DNA from: Acinetobacter sp. Ac_5812
Lineage (GTDB): Bacteria; Pseudomonadota; Gammaproteobacteria; Pseudomonadales; Moraxellaceae
Assembly: GCF_013072695.1 (NCBI RefSeq)
Contig: NZ_LXUK01000027.1
Location: 372,001 to 436,000 of the forward strand
Length of the DNA stretch: 64,000 bases
Direction of reading: 5' to 3'
Shown piece by piece: positions 1 through 9,806 of this stretch. Numbering within the stretch: position 1 is the first letter of the stretch; each line of letters opens with the position of its first letter. The notes under the pieces were generated by a model. The model did not search any database, was not told the DNA's origin, and worked only from the letters and a program-made list of their open reading frames with translations. The position numbers were made by a program, and so were the translations under genes.

Positions 1-3000
1 CCTTATTTAATAAAATTCCCCGTCTCAAAGAAAGTGATGGCAAACTGTTAGATGTCGATGGTTCTGAACTGCTGACCAACTCCCCTTTAACGGTTCTACG
101 TCGCGGCACAGGCCATGGTTTTGCCGAACTGTGTTTTGTGGCGCAAGACCAGAAACATTACCTCGCACGTTGGGAAATTAAACGTGCCCGTGAAAATGCC
201 AGTGGCAAACTACAAAGTGTACAACGTTCACTCAAATGTCTGACCGATGGCGTGGTGATTGCAGATAAAACCAAAGCAGTTGAAGCGCATATTCAACAAA
301 TTACCCAACTGAGTTTTGAGCAATTTACTCGTGCGGTACTGTTGGCGCAGTCCGAAGTGACCGCATTTTTAAAGGCACGCGATAATGAACGTGGAGAATT
401 ACTTGAATATCTGACCAACTCCAGTATTTTTGCCAAAATTGGACAACTGGCTTTTGAAAAGACCCGTGAAATCAGTAACCAGCGCAAGCAACTCGAAAAT
501 GTGCTCGGTCATATTGAAATTCGTTCAGATGAAGAAATTGCCGAATTACAGGCTCAATTCCAGCAGGTACAGCAACAGGTTCAGCAGTTGGAAGCCGACA
601 AAGTTCAGCTTAATCAACAGCAACAATGGTTTGAGCAGCGACAGAAACTTCAAACTGAAATCACACTGAAACAACAACAGCATGACATTCAAATTCAAGC
701 ACATCAGGCTTTAGCAGCAGATCGCAGTCGGCTCAGCCAACTCGAAACCTTCTCAGGCATTCGTCCTGTTGTATTCCAGCAACAACAGCTGGAAAAAGCG
801 CTGCAACAGCTTGAACCGCAGATTCAATACAAGCAGCAGCGATTTACAGCTGTAAGCACCCAATTTGAGCAAGAAAAAGCAGCTTATACGCAGGCTGAAA
901 CGGCCTTACAGCAATTTCAAAGCTTTGAACAAAACCATCAGCATGAACTCACTCAAGTGCGTAAATATGTACAGGAACGTGAATATATTGCTGATGAATA
1001 TAAGAAAACCAAAGTCCGCTTAAACCAAAACGAAGCGCAACAGCAACCATTGCTTGAGCAACAGCAGCAATTTGAACAAAGTCGCCATAGCCTATCCATA
1101 CAACAACAAAGTTGCTCTGAACAGCTGCAACAGAGCGCACAATTCTCCGCTTTAGATAAAGGCTTGAATGCACATCTGCAGCAACTCAAGCAATTTATTC
1201 AGCAATACCAAAAAGTCGAACAGAATTTAGGTTCGATTCAACAGGCTCAGTCCAAGCTTGAACAAGATCAGATCGTATTGAATGAGCTCATTCAAAAATT
1301 TGGCACACCACAACAGATTGAAAACCAAATTGAGCAGAAACAAAAACTCAGAGAGCAACAACAGGCTCGACTAAATCAACTGGATATCATTCAACAAAAA
1401 TTGCAGCATTATTTTGAACTTAAAAAAGAATGTGATGAACTAAGTCATCAGCTCAGTAGCACACAGCTACAACACCAGCAGCTTGAACAACAACTACAAA
1501 CCAGCCAAGGTGAATTCCAGTCTGCCAAAACTGAACGGGAAAAATTACAGCAAATATTGCAACAACAACGTTTATTGCATGCTGAAAATATCGAACATCT
1601 GCGTGCTGAACTCAAACATGGTGAAGCTTGTCTGGTCTGTGGCAGCACCGAACACCCTTATCGTGATGATGCCGGTCAGCTCTCCAAAGCCTTGTATGAG
1701 CTACAACAACAGCAAGAGCAACAGGCTATTCAACAAGAGCAACTATGCTTTCAGCATTGGCAAAACACACAGCAGCAATTTACCCAAATTCGTACCGAAC
1801 TGACTCAATTGCAATCTGCCATGCAACAAGCGGATGATAAATTCAAACTGCAACATCTGGAGTTAGTCAAACATGCAGCACAGTTCGACGTCTCCTTAGA
1901 TTTAACTCAGCCGCATGTGGAAATGGCTAAAGCTCAACAGCAATGCATCAATGAGACAACCCAGTTCAAACAGCAGATCGAACTTGAGTTACAGCAATTG
2001 CATCAGGCCAATAAAGACCACTATCACCTGAACCAAACCATTCAAAATATCCGCTATCAACTGGAAAGCGTACAGCAGTCACAACAACAGATTCAGCATA
2101 TTATAGATTGCCTGAGTAGCGATGAACAAAACCTATGGCAGCAACAGACCTTAGCCTACTCACAACAGCTTGAGCAGCGTTTACAACAACGTGCCCAACA
2201 GCTTGAACAAGCTGAAACACTCAGCAAACAACAAGACCAACTCGAACAGCAACTGAATTTATTAAAGTCCAATTTAGTTGGTTTACTGACTCAACATACC
2301 GAGTTTAACCAACAACTCAAAGACATCGAGATTAAAGGCAAACACAATACCGAGTCAGCACATCAATTGATTGTAGCGATGACAGGTTTAACCGAACTTA
2401 AAGCCAATGAATGGTTAAATCAGCATGATCAACAGCGTCAGCAACTCCAAAATCAATATCAGCAGATCAAGCAAGGTTTTGAACAGGCTCGTCTAAGCTT
2501 TGAACAGCAAAAAAATGAACTGCAACAGCTCAAGGCTCAACAACAGCAGCAGCTAGCTAGCCTTGCCCAATCCAAAACCGAAACTCGAGCATGGCTCAGC
2601 CAGCATCCTGAGTTTGAAGAACATCTATTCGCAGATTTACTTGCCATTCGTGCTGAGCAAGAACAGCAGATTCGAACATCGCTACACAATGCAGAGCGCT
2701 CACTTAATGAAGCCGCCTCCGCACTAAAAACACTGCAACAGCAATTAGATGCTCATCAGCAACAACAGCCGCCAATTGAACAGACTCAGTTGCTTGAGCA
2801 CATCCATCTCAATCATGAGAACTTACAGCAGCAAGCTGAACAACGCGATCAGTTCAAACTAAAATTGGAACTCCATCAACAAAATGTTGCCAAGCAAAAA
2901 CAATTTGCAGATCAAATCCAGCAGATTCAGCAACAGGAACATCGCTGGAATAAAATTTCCAGTTTGATTGGTGATTCTAAAGGTAAAGATTTCCGTGATT

Positions 3001-3440
3001 TGGCCCAGCAATATAATTTGGATATTCTGCTTGAATATGCCAATCAACAACTCAGCATGTTGTCACAGCGTTATACCTTAAAGCGTTTAGAGAACTCCCT
3101 CAGTCTTGCCATTATTGACCATGATATGGATGGAGAAACCCGTTCAGTGGCTTCACTGTCTGGTGGTGAGTCTTTCCTGACTGCCCTTGCGATTTCCTTG
3201 GCAATTGCCAATATGGCTTCAGGTTCTATGAAAATCGAATCACTGTTTATTGATGAAGGCTTTGGGACGCTGGATGCTTCTTCGTTGCATATGGTGATGA
3301 ATGCTCTAGATCAATTACAAAGCCAAGGTCGTAAAGTCGTATTGATCTCACATATTCAAGAAATGCATGAGCGTATTCCTGTGCAGATTCAGGTGCAACC
3401 GATTGGCTCAGGTTCGAGTCGAATTGAAGTGGTGGGGTGA
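1..3440 (+). CDS. sbcC: SbcC exonuclease subunit, 5' end outside the window
   Basis: ATPase subunit of the SbcCD nuclease, a Rad50-type SMC protein that with SbcD cleaves hairpins and blocked DNA ends. The reading frame is open at the left edge (frame from base 3), so about 1,145 C-terminal residues are present. Seen: a zinc-hook CxxC (CLVC, nt 1628-1639) midway through two long, extremely glutamine-rich coiled-coil arms; the ABC signature LSGGES near nt 3154; and Walker B LFIDEGFGTLD near nt 3243. The N-terminal Walker A lies upstream of the window. The GTG at 138 is internal, because the frame upstream of it already reads as conserved SbcC sequence (LRRGTGHGFAELCFV). sbcD is expected just upstream but cannot be seen. 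Confidence 0.95.
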   Translation, partial: LFNKIPRLKESDGKLLDVDGSELLTNSPLTVLRRGTGHGFAELCFVAQDQKHYLARWEIKRARENASGKLQSVQRSLKCLTDGVVIADKTKAVEAHIQQITQLSFEQFTRAVLLAQSEVTAFLKARDNERGELLEYLTNSSIFAKIGQLAFEKTREISNQRKQLENVLGHIEIRSDEEIAELQAQFQQVQQQVQQLEADKVQLNQQQQWFEQRQKLQTEITLKQQQHDIQIQAHQALAADRSRLSQLETFSGIRPVVFQQQQLEKALQQLEPQIQYKQQRFTAVSTQFEQEKAAYTQAETALQQFQSFEQNHQHELTQVRKYVQEREYIADEYKKTKVRLNQNEAQQQPLLEQQQQFEQSRHSLSIQQQSCSEQLQQSAQFSALDKGLNAHLQQLKQFIQQYQKVEQNLGSIQQAQSKLEQDQIVLNELIQKFGTPQQIENQIEQKQKLREQQQARLNQLDIIQQKLQHYFELKKECDELSHQLSSTQLQHQQLEQQLQTSQGEFQSAKTEREKLQQILQQQRLLHAENIEHLRAELKHGEACLVCGSTEHPYRDDAGQLSKALYELQQQQEQQAIQQEQLCFQHWQNTQQQFTQIRTELTQLQSAMQQADDKFKLQHLELVKHAAQFDVSLDLTQPHVEMAKAQQQCINETTQFKQQIELELQQLHQANKDHYHLNQTIQNIRYQLESVQQSQQQIQHIIDCLSSDEQNLWQQQTLAYSQQLEQRLQQRAQQLEQAETLSKQQDQLEQQLNLLKSNLVGLLTQHTEFNQQLKDIEIKGKHNTESAHQLIVAMTGLTELKANEWLNQHDQQRQQLQNQYQQIKQGFEQARLSFEQQKNELQQLKAQQQQQLASLAQSKTETRAWLSQHPEFEEHLFADLLAIRAEQEQQIRTSLHNAERSLNEAASALKTLQQQLDAHQQQQPPIEQTQLLEHIHLNHENLQQQAEQRDQFKLKLELHQQNVAKQKQFADQIQQIQQQEHRWNKISSLIGDSKGKDFRDLAQQYNLDILLEYANQQLSMLSQRYTLKRLENSLSLAIIDHDMDGETRSVASLSGGESFLTALAISLAIANMASGSMKIESLFIDEGFGTLDASSLHMVMNALDQLQSQGRKVVLISHIQEMHERIPVQIQVQPIGSGSSRIEVVG

Positions 3441-3675
3441 TTAATATTCAATGGCTTCATAATTTTGCAAAAATCACTCCCAATAGATATCACTAACTTA
3501 CAATTAAATTGGAGAATTATTTCTTGCAAACACAATAATTGATTAATATTTCGACACAATTTCTTTCTTTGCAGTAATAAATTCATTATTTAAAAATTAA
3601 ATTTTGAATTAAAATAAGTTGATCTTCCACAAAAATATTAACCAAGATAGATATATACTTATACTGGAAATTACC

Positions 3676-5937
3676 ATGAAAAAAAATATTCCAATTCAGA
3701 TAAAAAAAGTAAAAATTAGTATATTAATAACTCTTCTAGTAGTACCTATTATTACCCCATATAAGCAAACCAGAGCTGGAGTTATTTGTCAAAATAGTCT
3801 TTATACGACATCTAATGGCATGGATTCTATGGCCTGTGGCTTATTTAGTCATGCACAAAAAGACAATAGTATTGCTATCGGAAATAATAATATTGCAAGT
3901 GGGAATAATCTTGAAACAAATGTGAATAATGAATCATTTTTTTTAGGATCACAAGCATTTGGTCAACAAAATATTGCTAGTGGCGAGGCTAGTTCTGCAT
4001 TTGGTTTAGTCAATCAAGCTTCTGGATACTCTAGTATTGCATTCGGTTCTTTTAACAAAGCATCTGGATGGACTAGCAACGCTTTAGGATATAAGAATAT
4101 TGCATCAGGTTCTCAAAGTACTTCTATTGGTTTTTATAACCAATCTTTAGCTGAAAGAAGCTCTACTTTAGGTTTCGAAAATATTGCCAGTGGGTTAACA
4201 ACTGCAGCCATGGGAAATATAAACACTGCTTCTATGATTTTTAGCAGTGCCCTAGGTAATAATAACAATGCCTCAAACTTTGGAAGTCTGGCATTAGGTA
4301 ATGGCTATCAAGCAATTCGTAGAGATAAGATAAATGCAAACACAATAATTATAGATGGTGTTATTGAGTTAGTAACTAGTATAGATAATATTAACTTAAA
4401 TCTTTCAAATGTGTTTCCAGATAATATTGTATCAATTAATGGGAACACATCATTAACAAATACTGAAAAGAAAATTTTTCTTGATTATTTCAAAAACTCT
4501 GGAATGAAGAATAATGCATCAGGCATGGTAAGCAGTTCAGTTGGTATTATGAATCAATCATCTGGAGCTGGAAGTACTACCATTGGATTTTATAATAAAT
4601 CACTTGCTGAAAACAGCCATGTTTTAGGAAGTTATAGTCAAGCTATTGCAAATAATTCTACTGCCATTGGTTATAACTCATTAGCTGATGAAGAAAATAC
4701 TATTTCAGTGGGCCGTTTAGGTGCAGAAAAACGTATCACAAATATTGCAGCAGCCGTTAAAGATACCGATGCAGTAAATTATAGCCAGCTAAAGAATGCT
4801 GGAATAAATTTAACCAATGCTTTAGGTGGTGGCGCAAATTTTACAACTAATCAATTTAACACTCCAACATATATTATCCAAGATTCCAACTATAATAATG
4901 TTGGTAATGCCTTTACGGCGGTTGATAGCAAACTTACTAATTTACAAACTCAAATAAATAGCCTTCCCTCTAATGGGGCAGCTGGTAAAAGCGCTTATCT
5001 AATTGCTAAAGATGAGGGCTTCAATGGAACACAAATAGAATGGCTAGCTTCGCTTCGAGGAGAAACAGGTAAAAATGCTTTCGATCTTGCTGTTGAAAAT
5101 GGATATACAGGTACTGAAAAAGAATGGATTTCTGCACTTAGTCAGCAGAAAAACCTATATTTCCAAATCCAATCCAATACAACTGAAACAGAACTCCCCG
5201 CTCAAGCTTTGGGTAAAAATGCAATTGCCATTGGTACTAATACAAATGCCCATGGCGAGCAGTCTATTAGTATAGGTTCTAAAAACAAAGTTACAGGTAA
5301 TTACTCAGGTTCTATTGGTGACCTCAACCTAGTATCAGGTCATTCAAATTATGCTATTGGTAATAACAATATTATTATAGGTAATGACACTATTGTTCTC
5401 GGACATGATGTTTCAACTACAGCAAACAATGCTGTCATCTTAGGCAATGGGTCTAGCTCTGAACGGGATAATACGGTTTCAATAGGTTCTCCAACTCAGG
5501 AACGCCAAATCATTCATGTTGCTGCTGGAATAGCTGAATCCGATGCGGTTAATCTAAGACAAATGAAAGATACAAATGCAAAAAGCTTACAAGATGCTAA
5601 AACATATGCTGAACAAGGTGATCAATATATGCTAAAACAAGCAAAAGAATATACAAATCAGCGTTTAACGTCATTAAATCATAATTTTTCTGAGTTCAAG
5701 CAAGATTCACAAGCAGCCCTTGCATCAGCTCTTGCAATTGCATCTTTACCTCAACCCACTCAAGCTGGTTATAGTATGATGAGTATGGGAGTCGGAACTT
5801 GGGAAGGTCAGCAAGGATATGCATTGGGTCTTAGCGGTATTACCGAAAATAATAAATTTATATTCAAAGCTGCAGGAACAGCGAATACACAAGGTAGTGT
5901 TGGAGGAGGAATGGCTATTGGTTGGCAATGGAAATAA
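3676..5937 (+). CDS. YadA-like trimeric autotransporter adhesin
   Basis: 753-residue surface adhesin of the trimeric autotransporter (type Vc) class. Start is ATG 3676, which gives a basic N-terminus and a hydrophobic signal segment ending near TRA-G; an upstream in-frame TTG lacks these. The head consists of many 14-residue YadA-type repeats (pattern SxAxGxxNxASG). It is interrupted by a non-repetitive insert of about 70 residues (around DKINANTIIIDG) and by two tandem motifs of the form GKSAYLIAKDEGFNGTQIEW. Neck signatures DTDAVNYSQL and ESDAVNLRQM precede a short stalk. The last 60 residues are the membrane anchor, ending in the aromatic residues GWQWK. Known for the family: trimeric beta-barrel export and adhesion to host or abiotic surfaces. 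The ligand cannot be told from sequence. The gene stands alone, AT-rich, between sbcC and yggS, suggesting an accessory locus. Confidence 0.9.
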   Translation: MKKNIPIQIKKVKISILITLLVVPIITPYKQTRAGVICQNSLYTTSNGMDSMACGLFSHAQKDNSIAIGNNNIASGNNLETNVNNESFFLGSQAFGQQNIASGEASSAFGLVNQASGYSSIAFGSFNKASGWTSNALGYKNIASGSQSTSIGFYNQSLAERSSTLGFENIASGLTTAAMGNINTASMIFSSALGNNNNASNFGSLALGNGYQAIRRDKINANTIIIDGVIELVTSIDNINLNLSNVFPDNIVSINGNTSLTNTEKKIFLDYFKNSGMKNNASGMVSSSVGIMNQSSGAGSTTIGFYNKSLAENSHVLGSYSQAIANNSTAIGYNSLADEENTISVGRLGAEKRITNIAAAVKDTDAVNYSQLKNAGINLTNALGGGANFTTNQFNTPTYIIQDSNYNNVGNAFTAVDSKLTNLQTQINSLPSNGAAGKSAYLIAKDEGFNGTQIEWLASLRGETGKNAFDLAVENGYTGTEKEWISALSQQKNLYFQIQSNTTETELPAQALGKNAIAIGTNTNAHGEQSISIGSKNKVTGNYSGSIGDLNLVSGHSNYAIGNNNIIIGNDTIVLGHDVSTTANNAVILGNGSSSERDNTVSIGSPTQERQIIHVAAGIAESDAVNLRQMKDTNAKSLQDAKTYAEQGDQYMLKQAKEYTNQRLTSLNHNFSEFKQDSQAALASALAIASLPQPTQAGYSMMSMGVGTWEGQQGYALGLSGITENNKFIFKAAGTANTQGSVGGGMAIGWQWK

Positions 5938-6099
5938 ACAATTGACAATAGTATTTATTCCACCATTATAAGCCAATATTAATTACATTATTTTCTACAA
6001 AACTATTGATCTAAATTACTTATAACATATATTTAAAAATCAAAACTTTACATTGTAAAAAACACCAAACAATTAATTAACAATCATGCAATTTCCGGA

Positions 6100-6134
6100 A
6101 AGAATAAATTTTTAAACAATTAAAATTTATTCTT
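6100..6134. terminator. AT-rich hairpin between adhesin and yggS
   Basis: AAGAATAAATTTT pairs with AAAATTTATTCTT across a 9-nt loop. It lies between two convergent genes and may act as a weak bidirectional terminator. The stem is almost all A-T, so confidence is low. Confidence 0.4.
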
Positions 6135-6168
6135 TATATAAACAAAAAAATCGTTAAATATTATTAAG

Positions 6169-6855
6169 CTAGACTGAATAATCACGTGCTCCGAATAATG
6201 CAGTTCCTACCCTGACCATGGTTGAACCTGCCGCAATCGCAGCGTCCAGATCAGCGGACATGCCCATACTCAAGGTATCCCAGTGTTGCGGTTGCGCATG
6301 TTGAGCTTTCACTTGCTCAAATAGCACTTTAGCATCAGCAAATGCAGCATGATTTTCGGGTGCAGGAATCACCATCAAACCACGTAAGCGGATATTTGGA
6401 AGCTGGCTGATGTGCTGAACCAGCTCAGCAACCTCAGTTGGTTGGCAACCATCTTTAGAATCCTGCCCATCAATATTCACTTGCAGACAAATATTCAAGG
6501 GTTGTAGAGTATCTAAACGCTGACTGGATAAACGCTCAGCGATGATCAAACGATCAACTCCATGCACCCAGTCAAATTTTTCCGCCAGATGCTTGGTTTT
6601 ATTACGTTGTACATGACCAATAAAATGCCATTCAATTTCTAAGTCTTGTAGTTCTTCAATTTTTTCTAGTGCTTCTTGCAAATAGTTTTCACCAAAACAG
6701 CGCTGCCCAACTGCATACATTTCGCGAATGCTGGCACTGGGATGTGTCTTGGAAACAGCTAACAACTGCACTGTTGCAGGATCACGTTGAACACGCTGAC
6801 AAGCTAGTTCTATTTGATTTAAAACAGATTGGCGGGATTGTTGCGATTGATTCAT
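6169..6855 (-). CDS. yggS: YggS/PROSC-family PLP-binding protein
   Basis: 228-residue single-domain fold III pyridoxal-phosphate protein that in studied bacteria maintains PLP homeostasis rather than catalysing a reaction. Seen: LLAVSKTHP with the PLP lysine near the N-terminus, FGENYLQEA, EWHFIGHVQRNK, the phosphate-binding area around LSMGMSADLDAAI, and RVGTALFG at the C-terminus. Start ATG 6855 is preferred because GAGA lies 9 nt upstream; ATG 6870 would add five residues but has no visible ribosome binding site. The gene is divergent from pilT and lies about 110 bp from it, the usual neighbour in many gammaproteobacteria, where yggS often precedes proC or sits beside pilT. Confidence 0.92.
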   Translation of the reverse strand: MNQSQQSRQSVLNQIELACQRVQRDPATVQLLAVSKTHPSASIREMYAVGQRCFGENYLQEALEKIEELQDLEIEWHFIGHVQRNKTKHLAEKFDWVHGVDRLIIAERLSSQRLDTLQPLNICLQVNIDGQDSKDGCQPTEVAELVQHISQLPNIRLRGLMVIPAPENHAAFADAKVLFEQVKAQHAQPQHWDTLSMGMSADLDAAIAAGSTMVRVGTALFGARDYSV

Positions 6856-6980
6856 TGACACAGTTCTCATTTACGAAATCTTTTTTTGCTTTCCATTCTT
6901 TAAGGTGTTGGTAAGCCCGAATGAAAGCCTTATATTATTCTACAAAATAATGAGACATTTTAGTTTGTTTCGGGGAAATT

Positions 6981-8018
6981 ATGGATATTACAGAACTACT
7001 CGCCTTTTCGGTCAAAAACGGTGCTTCAGATTTACACCTTTCAGCGGGTATGCCTCCTATGATTCGTGTGGATGGTGAAGTTCGCCGTATTAACTTACCA
7101 GCACTTGAACATAAAGATGTACATCGCTTGGTGTACGACATTATGAATGATAAACAACGTCGTGACTTTGAAGAAGATTTAGAAACGGACTTCTCATTTG
7201 AAGTGCCGAATATTGCTCGTTTCCGTGTCAATGCATTTAACCAGAACCGTGGTGCAGGTGCAGTGTTCCGTACCATTCCATCTAAAGTGTTGACCATGGA
7301 AGATTTGGGCTTAGGTTCAATTTTCAAAGAAATCTGTGATTATCCACGTGGAATCGTACTGGTTACAGGTCCAACAGGTTCGGGTAAATCAACCACCCTT
7401 GCAGCGATGATCGACTATATTAACGAAAACCGTTATGACCATATTTTAACCGTCGAAGATCCAATTGAATTTGTACACCAATCGAAAAAATGTTTGATTA
7501 ACCAACGTGAAGTGCATCGTGATACCCACGGCTTTAATGCAGCACTACGCTCAGCACTGCGTGAAGACCCTGACATTATCCTAGTCGGTGAGATGCGTGA
7601 CTTAGAAACCATCCGCTTGGCGTTGACCGCTGCGGAAACGGGTCACTTGGTGTTTGGTACACTGCATACCACTTCTGCAGCAAAAACCATTGACCGTGTC
7701 ATCGACGTCTTCCCTGCAGAAGAAAAAGACATGGTTCGTGCCATGCTGTCTGAATCTCTACAGGCCGTCATTTCTCAAACACTACTGAAAAAGAATGGTG
7801 GTGGTCGTGTTGCTGCACATGAAATCATGATCGGGATTCCTGCGATTCGTAACCTTGTACGTGAAAACAAAGTCGCACAAATGTATTCTGCGATCCAAAC
7901 AGGTGCAAACTACGGTATGACTACACTGGATCAAAGTCTGAAAACGCTGGTGTCTAAAGGTATTATTAGCCCGCAAACAGCACGTACTGCTGCAAAACAA
8001 CCTGAGTCATTCCTATAA
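6981..8018 (+). CDS. pilT: type IV pilus retraction ATPase PilT
   Basis: 345-residue hexameric cytoplasmic ATPase that powers type IV pilus retraction, and so twitching and DNA uptake. Seen: N-terminal PAS-like part beginning MDITELLAFSVKNGASDLHLS; Walker A GPTGSGKSTT near residue 131; the Asp box with ILTVEDPIEF; Walker B DPDIILVGEMRD; the His box TGHLVFGTLHT; and AIRNLVRENK, part of the conserved C-terminal region. Length is typical for PilT. GGGGAAA lies just upstream of the start. pilU follows after 24 bp, so the two are presumably one operon. Confidence 0.97.
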   Translation: MDITELLAFSVKNGASDLHLSAGMPPMIRVDGEVRRINLPALEHKDVHRLVYDIMNDKQRRDFEEDLETDFSFEVPNIARFRVNAFNQNRGAGAVFRTIPSKVLTMEDLGLGSIFKEICDYPRGIVLVTGPTGSGKSTTLAAMIDYINENRYDHILTVEDPIEFVHQSKKCLINQREVHRDTHGFNAALRSALREDPDIILVGEMRDLETIRLALTAAETGHLVFGTLHTTSAAKTIDRVIDVFPAEEKDMVRAMLSESLQAVISQTLLKKNGGGRVAAHEIMIGIPAIRNLVRENKVAQMYSAIQTGANYGMTTLDQSLKTLVSKGIISPQTARTAAKQPESFL

Positions 8019-8042
8019 AAATAAATGGATTAGAGAAATATC

Positions 8043-9161
8043 ATGGACTTTAATGATTTACTCAATTTGATGATTCAGCAAAATGCATCTGACTTATTTG
8101 TCACTGCAGATGTTGAACCTTCAATGAAAATTAACGGGCAGATCGTGCCTGTTTCCAAATCAAAACTTTCAGGGGAAATTGTGGGTCAACTGGTTCAATC
8201 CATTATGACCGACAAACAGCGTAAAGAGTTTGTAGAAACCCGTGAATGTAACTTCGCGATCATGAACCGTGAAAAAACAGCACGTTTCCGTGTTAGTGCC
8301 TTCCAACAACGTGATATGCCTGGCATGGTGTTACGTCGTATTGAAACGGTGATTCCTTCGATGGATGATCTAAAACTACCTGAAGTGCTGAAAGAATTGG
8401 CGATGACCAAACGCGGCATCATCATTTTTGTAGGCGCAACAGGGACTGGTAAATCAACCTCCCTCGCTTCGATGATTGGTTTCCGTAACCAAAACTCCAA
8501 AGGTCATATCATCACCATTGAAGACCCAATCGAGTTTGTACATCAGCATGGTGGCTGTATCGTGACACAGCGCGAAGTTGGGATTGATACCGATTCATTT
8601 GAAATTGCGCTAAAGAATACACTACGTCAGGCGCCAGATGTGATCTTGATTGGTGAGATTCGTTCACGTGAAACCATGGACTATGCCATCGCTTTCGCTG
8701 AAACAGGTCACTTGGTACTTGCCACCCTGCATGCCAACAATGCCAACCAAGCACTGGATCGTATCATTCACTTCTTTGAAGCAGACCGTCATAGTCAATT
8801 GTATATGGACTTGTCGCTGAACTTAAAAGCACTCGTCGCACAGCAATTGATTCCAACACCAGATGGTAATTCACGTCGTGCTGCGATTGAGATTTTAATC
8901 AATACACCGCTTTTGGCTGACTATATCCGTAAGGGTGAAATTCATGAGATTAAAGATCTGATGAAGCGTTCACGTGAGTTGGGTATGCAAACCTTTGACC
9001 AAGCCTTATTTGATCTTTATAAGGCAGGTCAAATCACCTACAAAGATGCCTTAAAGCATGCGGATTCGCCAAATGACTTACGTCTCACCATCAAACTGTC
9101 AGAAGAAGGTGCAGACCAGTTACTGAGTGCCAGCCGAAATATTACCTTTGATGGTCAATAA
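8043..9161 (+). CDS. pilU: PilT-dependent retraction ATPase PilU
   Basis: 372-residue PilT paralogue that assists PilT-dependent retraction. Seen: Walker A GATGTGKSTS, Walker B PDVILIGEIRSRET, His box TGHLVLATLHANN, and a longer C-terminal tail (SNDLRL-like region after residue 340) than PilT, which is the usual difference between the two. It lies 24 bp behind pilT and is followed by a strong terminator, so the pair ends here. Confidence 0.96.
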   Translation: MDFNDLLNLMIQQNASDLFVTADVEPSMKINGQIVPVSKSKLSGEIVGQLVQSIMTDKQRKEFVETRECNFAIMNREKTARFRVSAFQQRDMPGMVLRRIETVIPSMDDLKLPEVLKELAMTKRGIIIFVGATGTGKSTSLASMIGFRNQNSKGHIITIEDPIEFVHQHGGCIVTQREVGIDTDSFEIALKNTLRQAPDVILIGEIRSRETMDYAIAFAETGHLVLATLHANNANQALDRIIHFFEADRHSQLYMDLSLNLKALVAQQLIPTPDGNSRRAAIEILINTPLLADYIRKGEIHEIKDLMKRSRELGMQTFDQALFDLYKAGQITYKDALKHADSPNDLRLTIKLSEEGADQLLSASRNITFDGQ

Positions 9162-9177
9162 TTCAAACTAAGCCATT

Positions 9178-9212
9178 AAAAAAGGGAAGGTTTTTGTAAC
9201 CTTCCCTTTTTT
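9178..9212 (+). terminator. rho-independent terminator after pilU
   Basis: A 15-bp perfect stem (AAAAAAGGGAAGGTT with its complement) closes a 5-nt loop, with a T-run on the plus strand and an A-run on the left. It probably works in both directions, for pilU and for the convergent fur. Confidence 0.9.
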
Positions 9213-9257
9213 ATTTGTTCAATTTTCGTGAACTTTTCGGTTTTAACGCAATCCCAC

Positions 9258-9695
9258 TTATTTTTTACGATAAGCCTCTTGGCATTCTGCATCACTACAG
9301 TAACCATATAAGTTTAAAGAGTGTCCAGTTAAGGCAAAACCATGTTGGTCTGCAACTGCATGTTGCTCTTTCTCGATAATATCATTTGTAAATTCAATAA
9401 CTTTATTACAGTTTAAGCAAACAAGGTGATCATGATGATCTTCCTGCATAATTTCGAAAACGGAATGATTGTTTTCAAAATGATGACGCTGAATAATACC
9501 CGCAGCTTCGAATTGTGTTAACACACGGTAAACTGTCGCTAAGCCAACATCTTCACCTTGTTCAAGCAAGGTTTTATAAATATCTTCAGCACTTAAATGA
9601 TGTTGTTTTGAATTTTCTAATAATTCCAAAATCTTAATACGAGGAAGGGTAACTTTAAGTCCAGCTTTGCGTAAGTCTTGATTAGAAATCGGCAT
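9258..9695 (-). CDS. fur: ferric uptake regulator Fur
   Basis: 145-residue iron-responsive repressor. Seen: winged-helix DNA-binding domain (residues 1-85, with GLKVTLPRIKILELL and DVGLATVYRVLTQFEAAG); the metal-site region HHFENNHSVFE and EDHHDHLVCLNC; then the dimerisation domain with a second cysteine pair in YGYCSDAEC. Fe2+-loaded Fur represses siderophore and iron-transport genes. It is divergent from bamE, as in many Acinetobacter. A clear Fur box in its own promoter was not identified by eye. Confidence 0.97.
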   Translation of the reverse strand: MPISNQDLRKAGLKVTLPRIKILELLENSKQHHLSAEDIYKTLLEQGEDVGLATVYRVLTQFEAAGIIQRHHFENNHSVFEIMQEDHHDHLVCLNCNKVIEFTNDIIEKEQHAVADQHGFALTGHSLNLYGYCSDAECQEAYRKK

Positions 9696-9806
9696 AAAAA
9701 AAGGTCTCTCAACAAATCTTAAGTTGGAATAGGCAATAGAGTTTAGATGCAGTATGATCTATCCTTGACTCAAATGCATCATCATTTATCAGGATAGTGT
9801 AGCAAA

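Noticed and set aside
138-3440. CAGCAA-rich stretches in sbcC as a microsatellite or CRISPR-like array
   Set aside because: They are in-frame Gln codons of a coiled coil, without fixed period or spacers.
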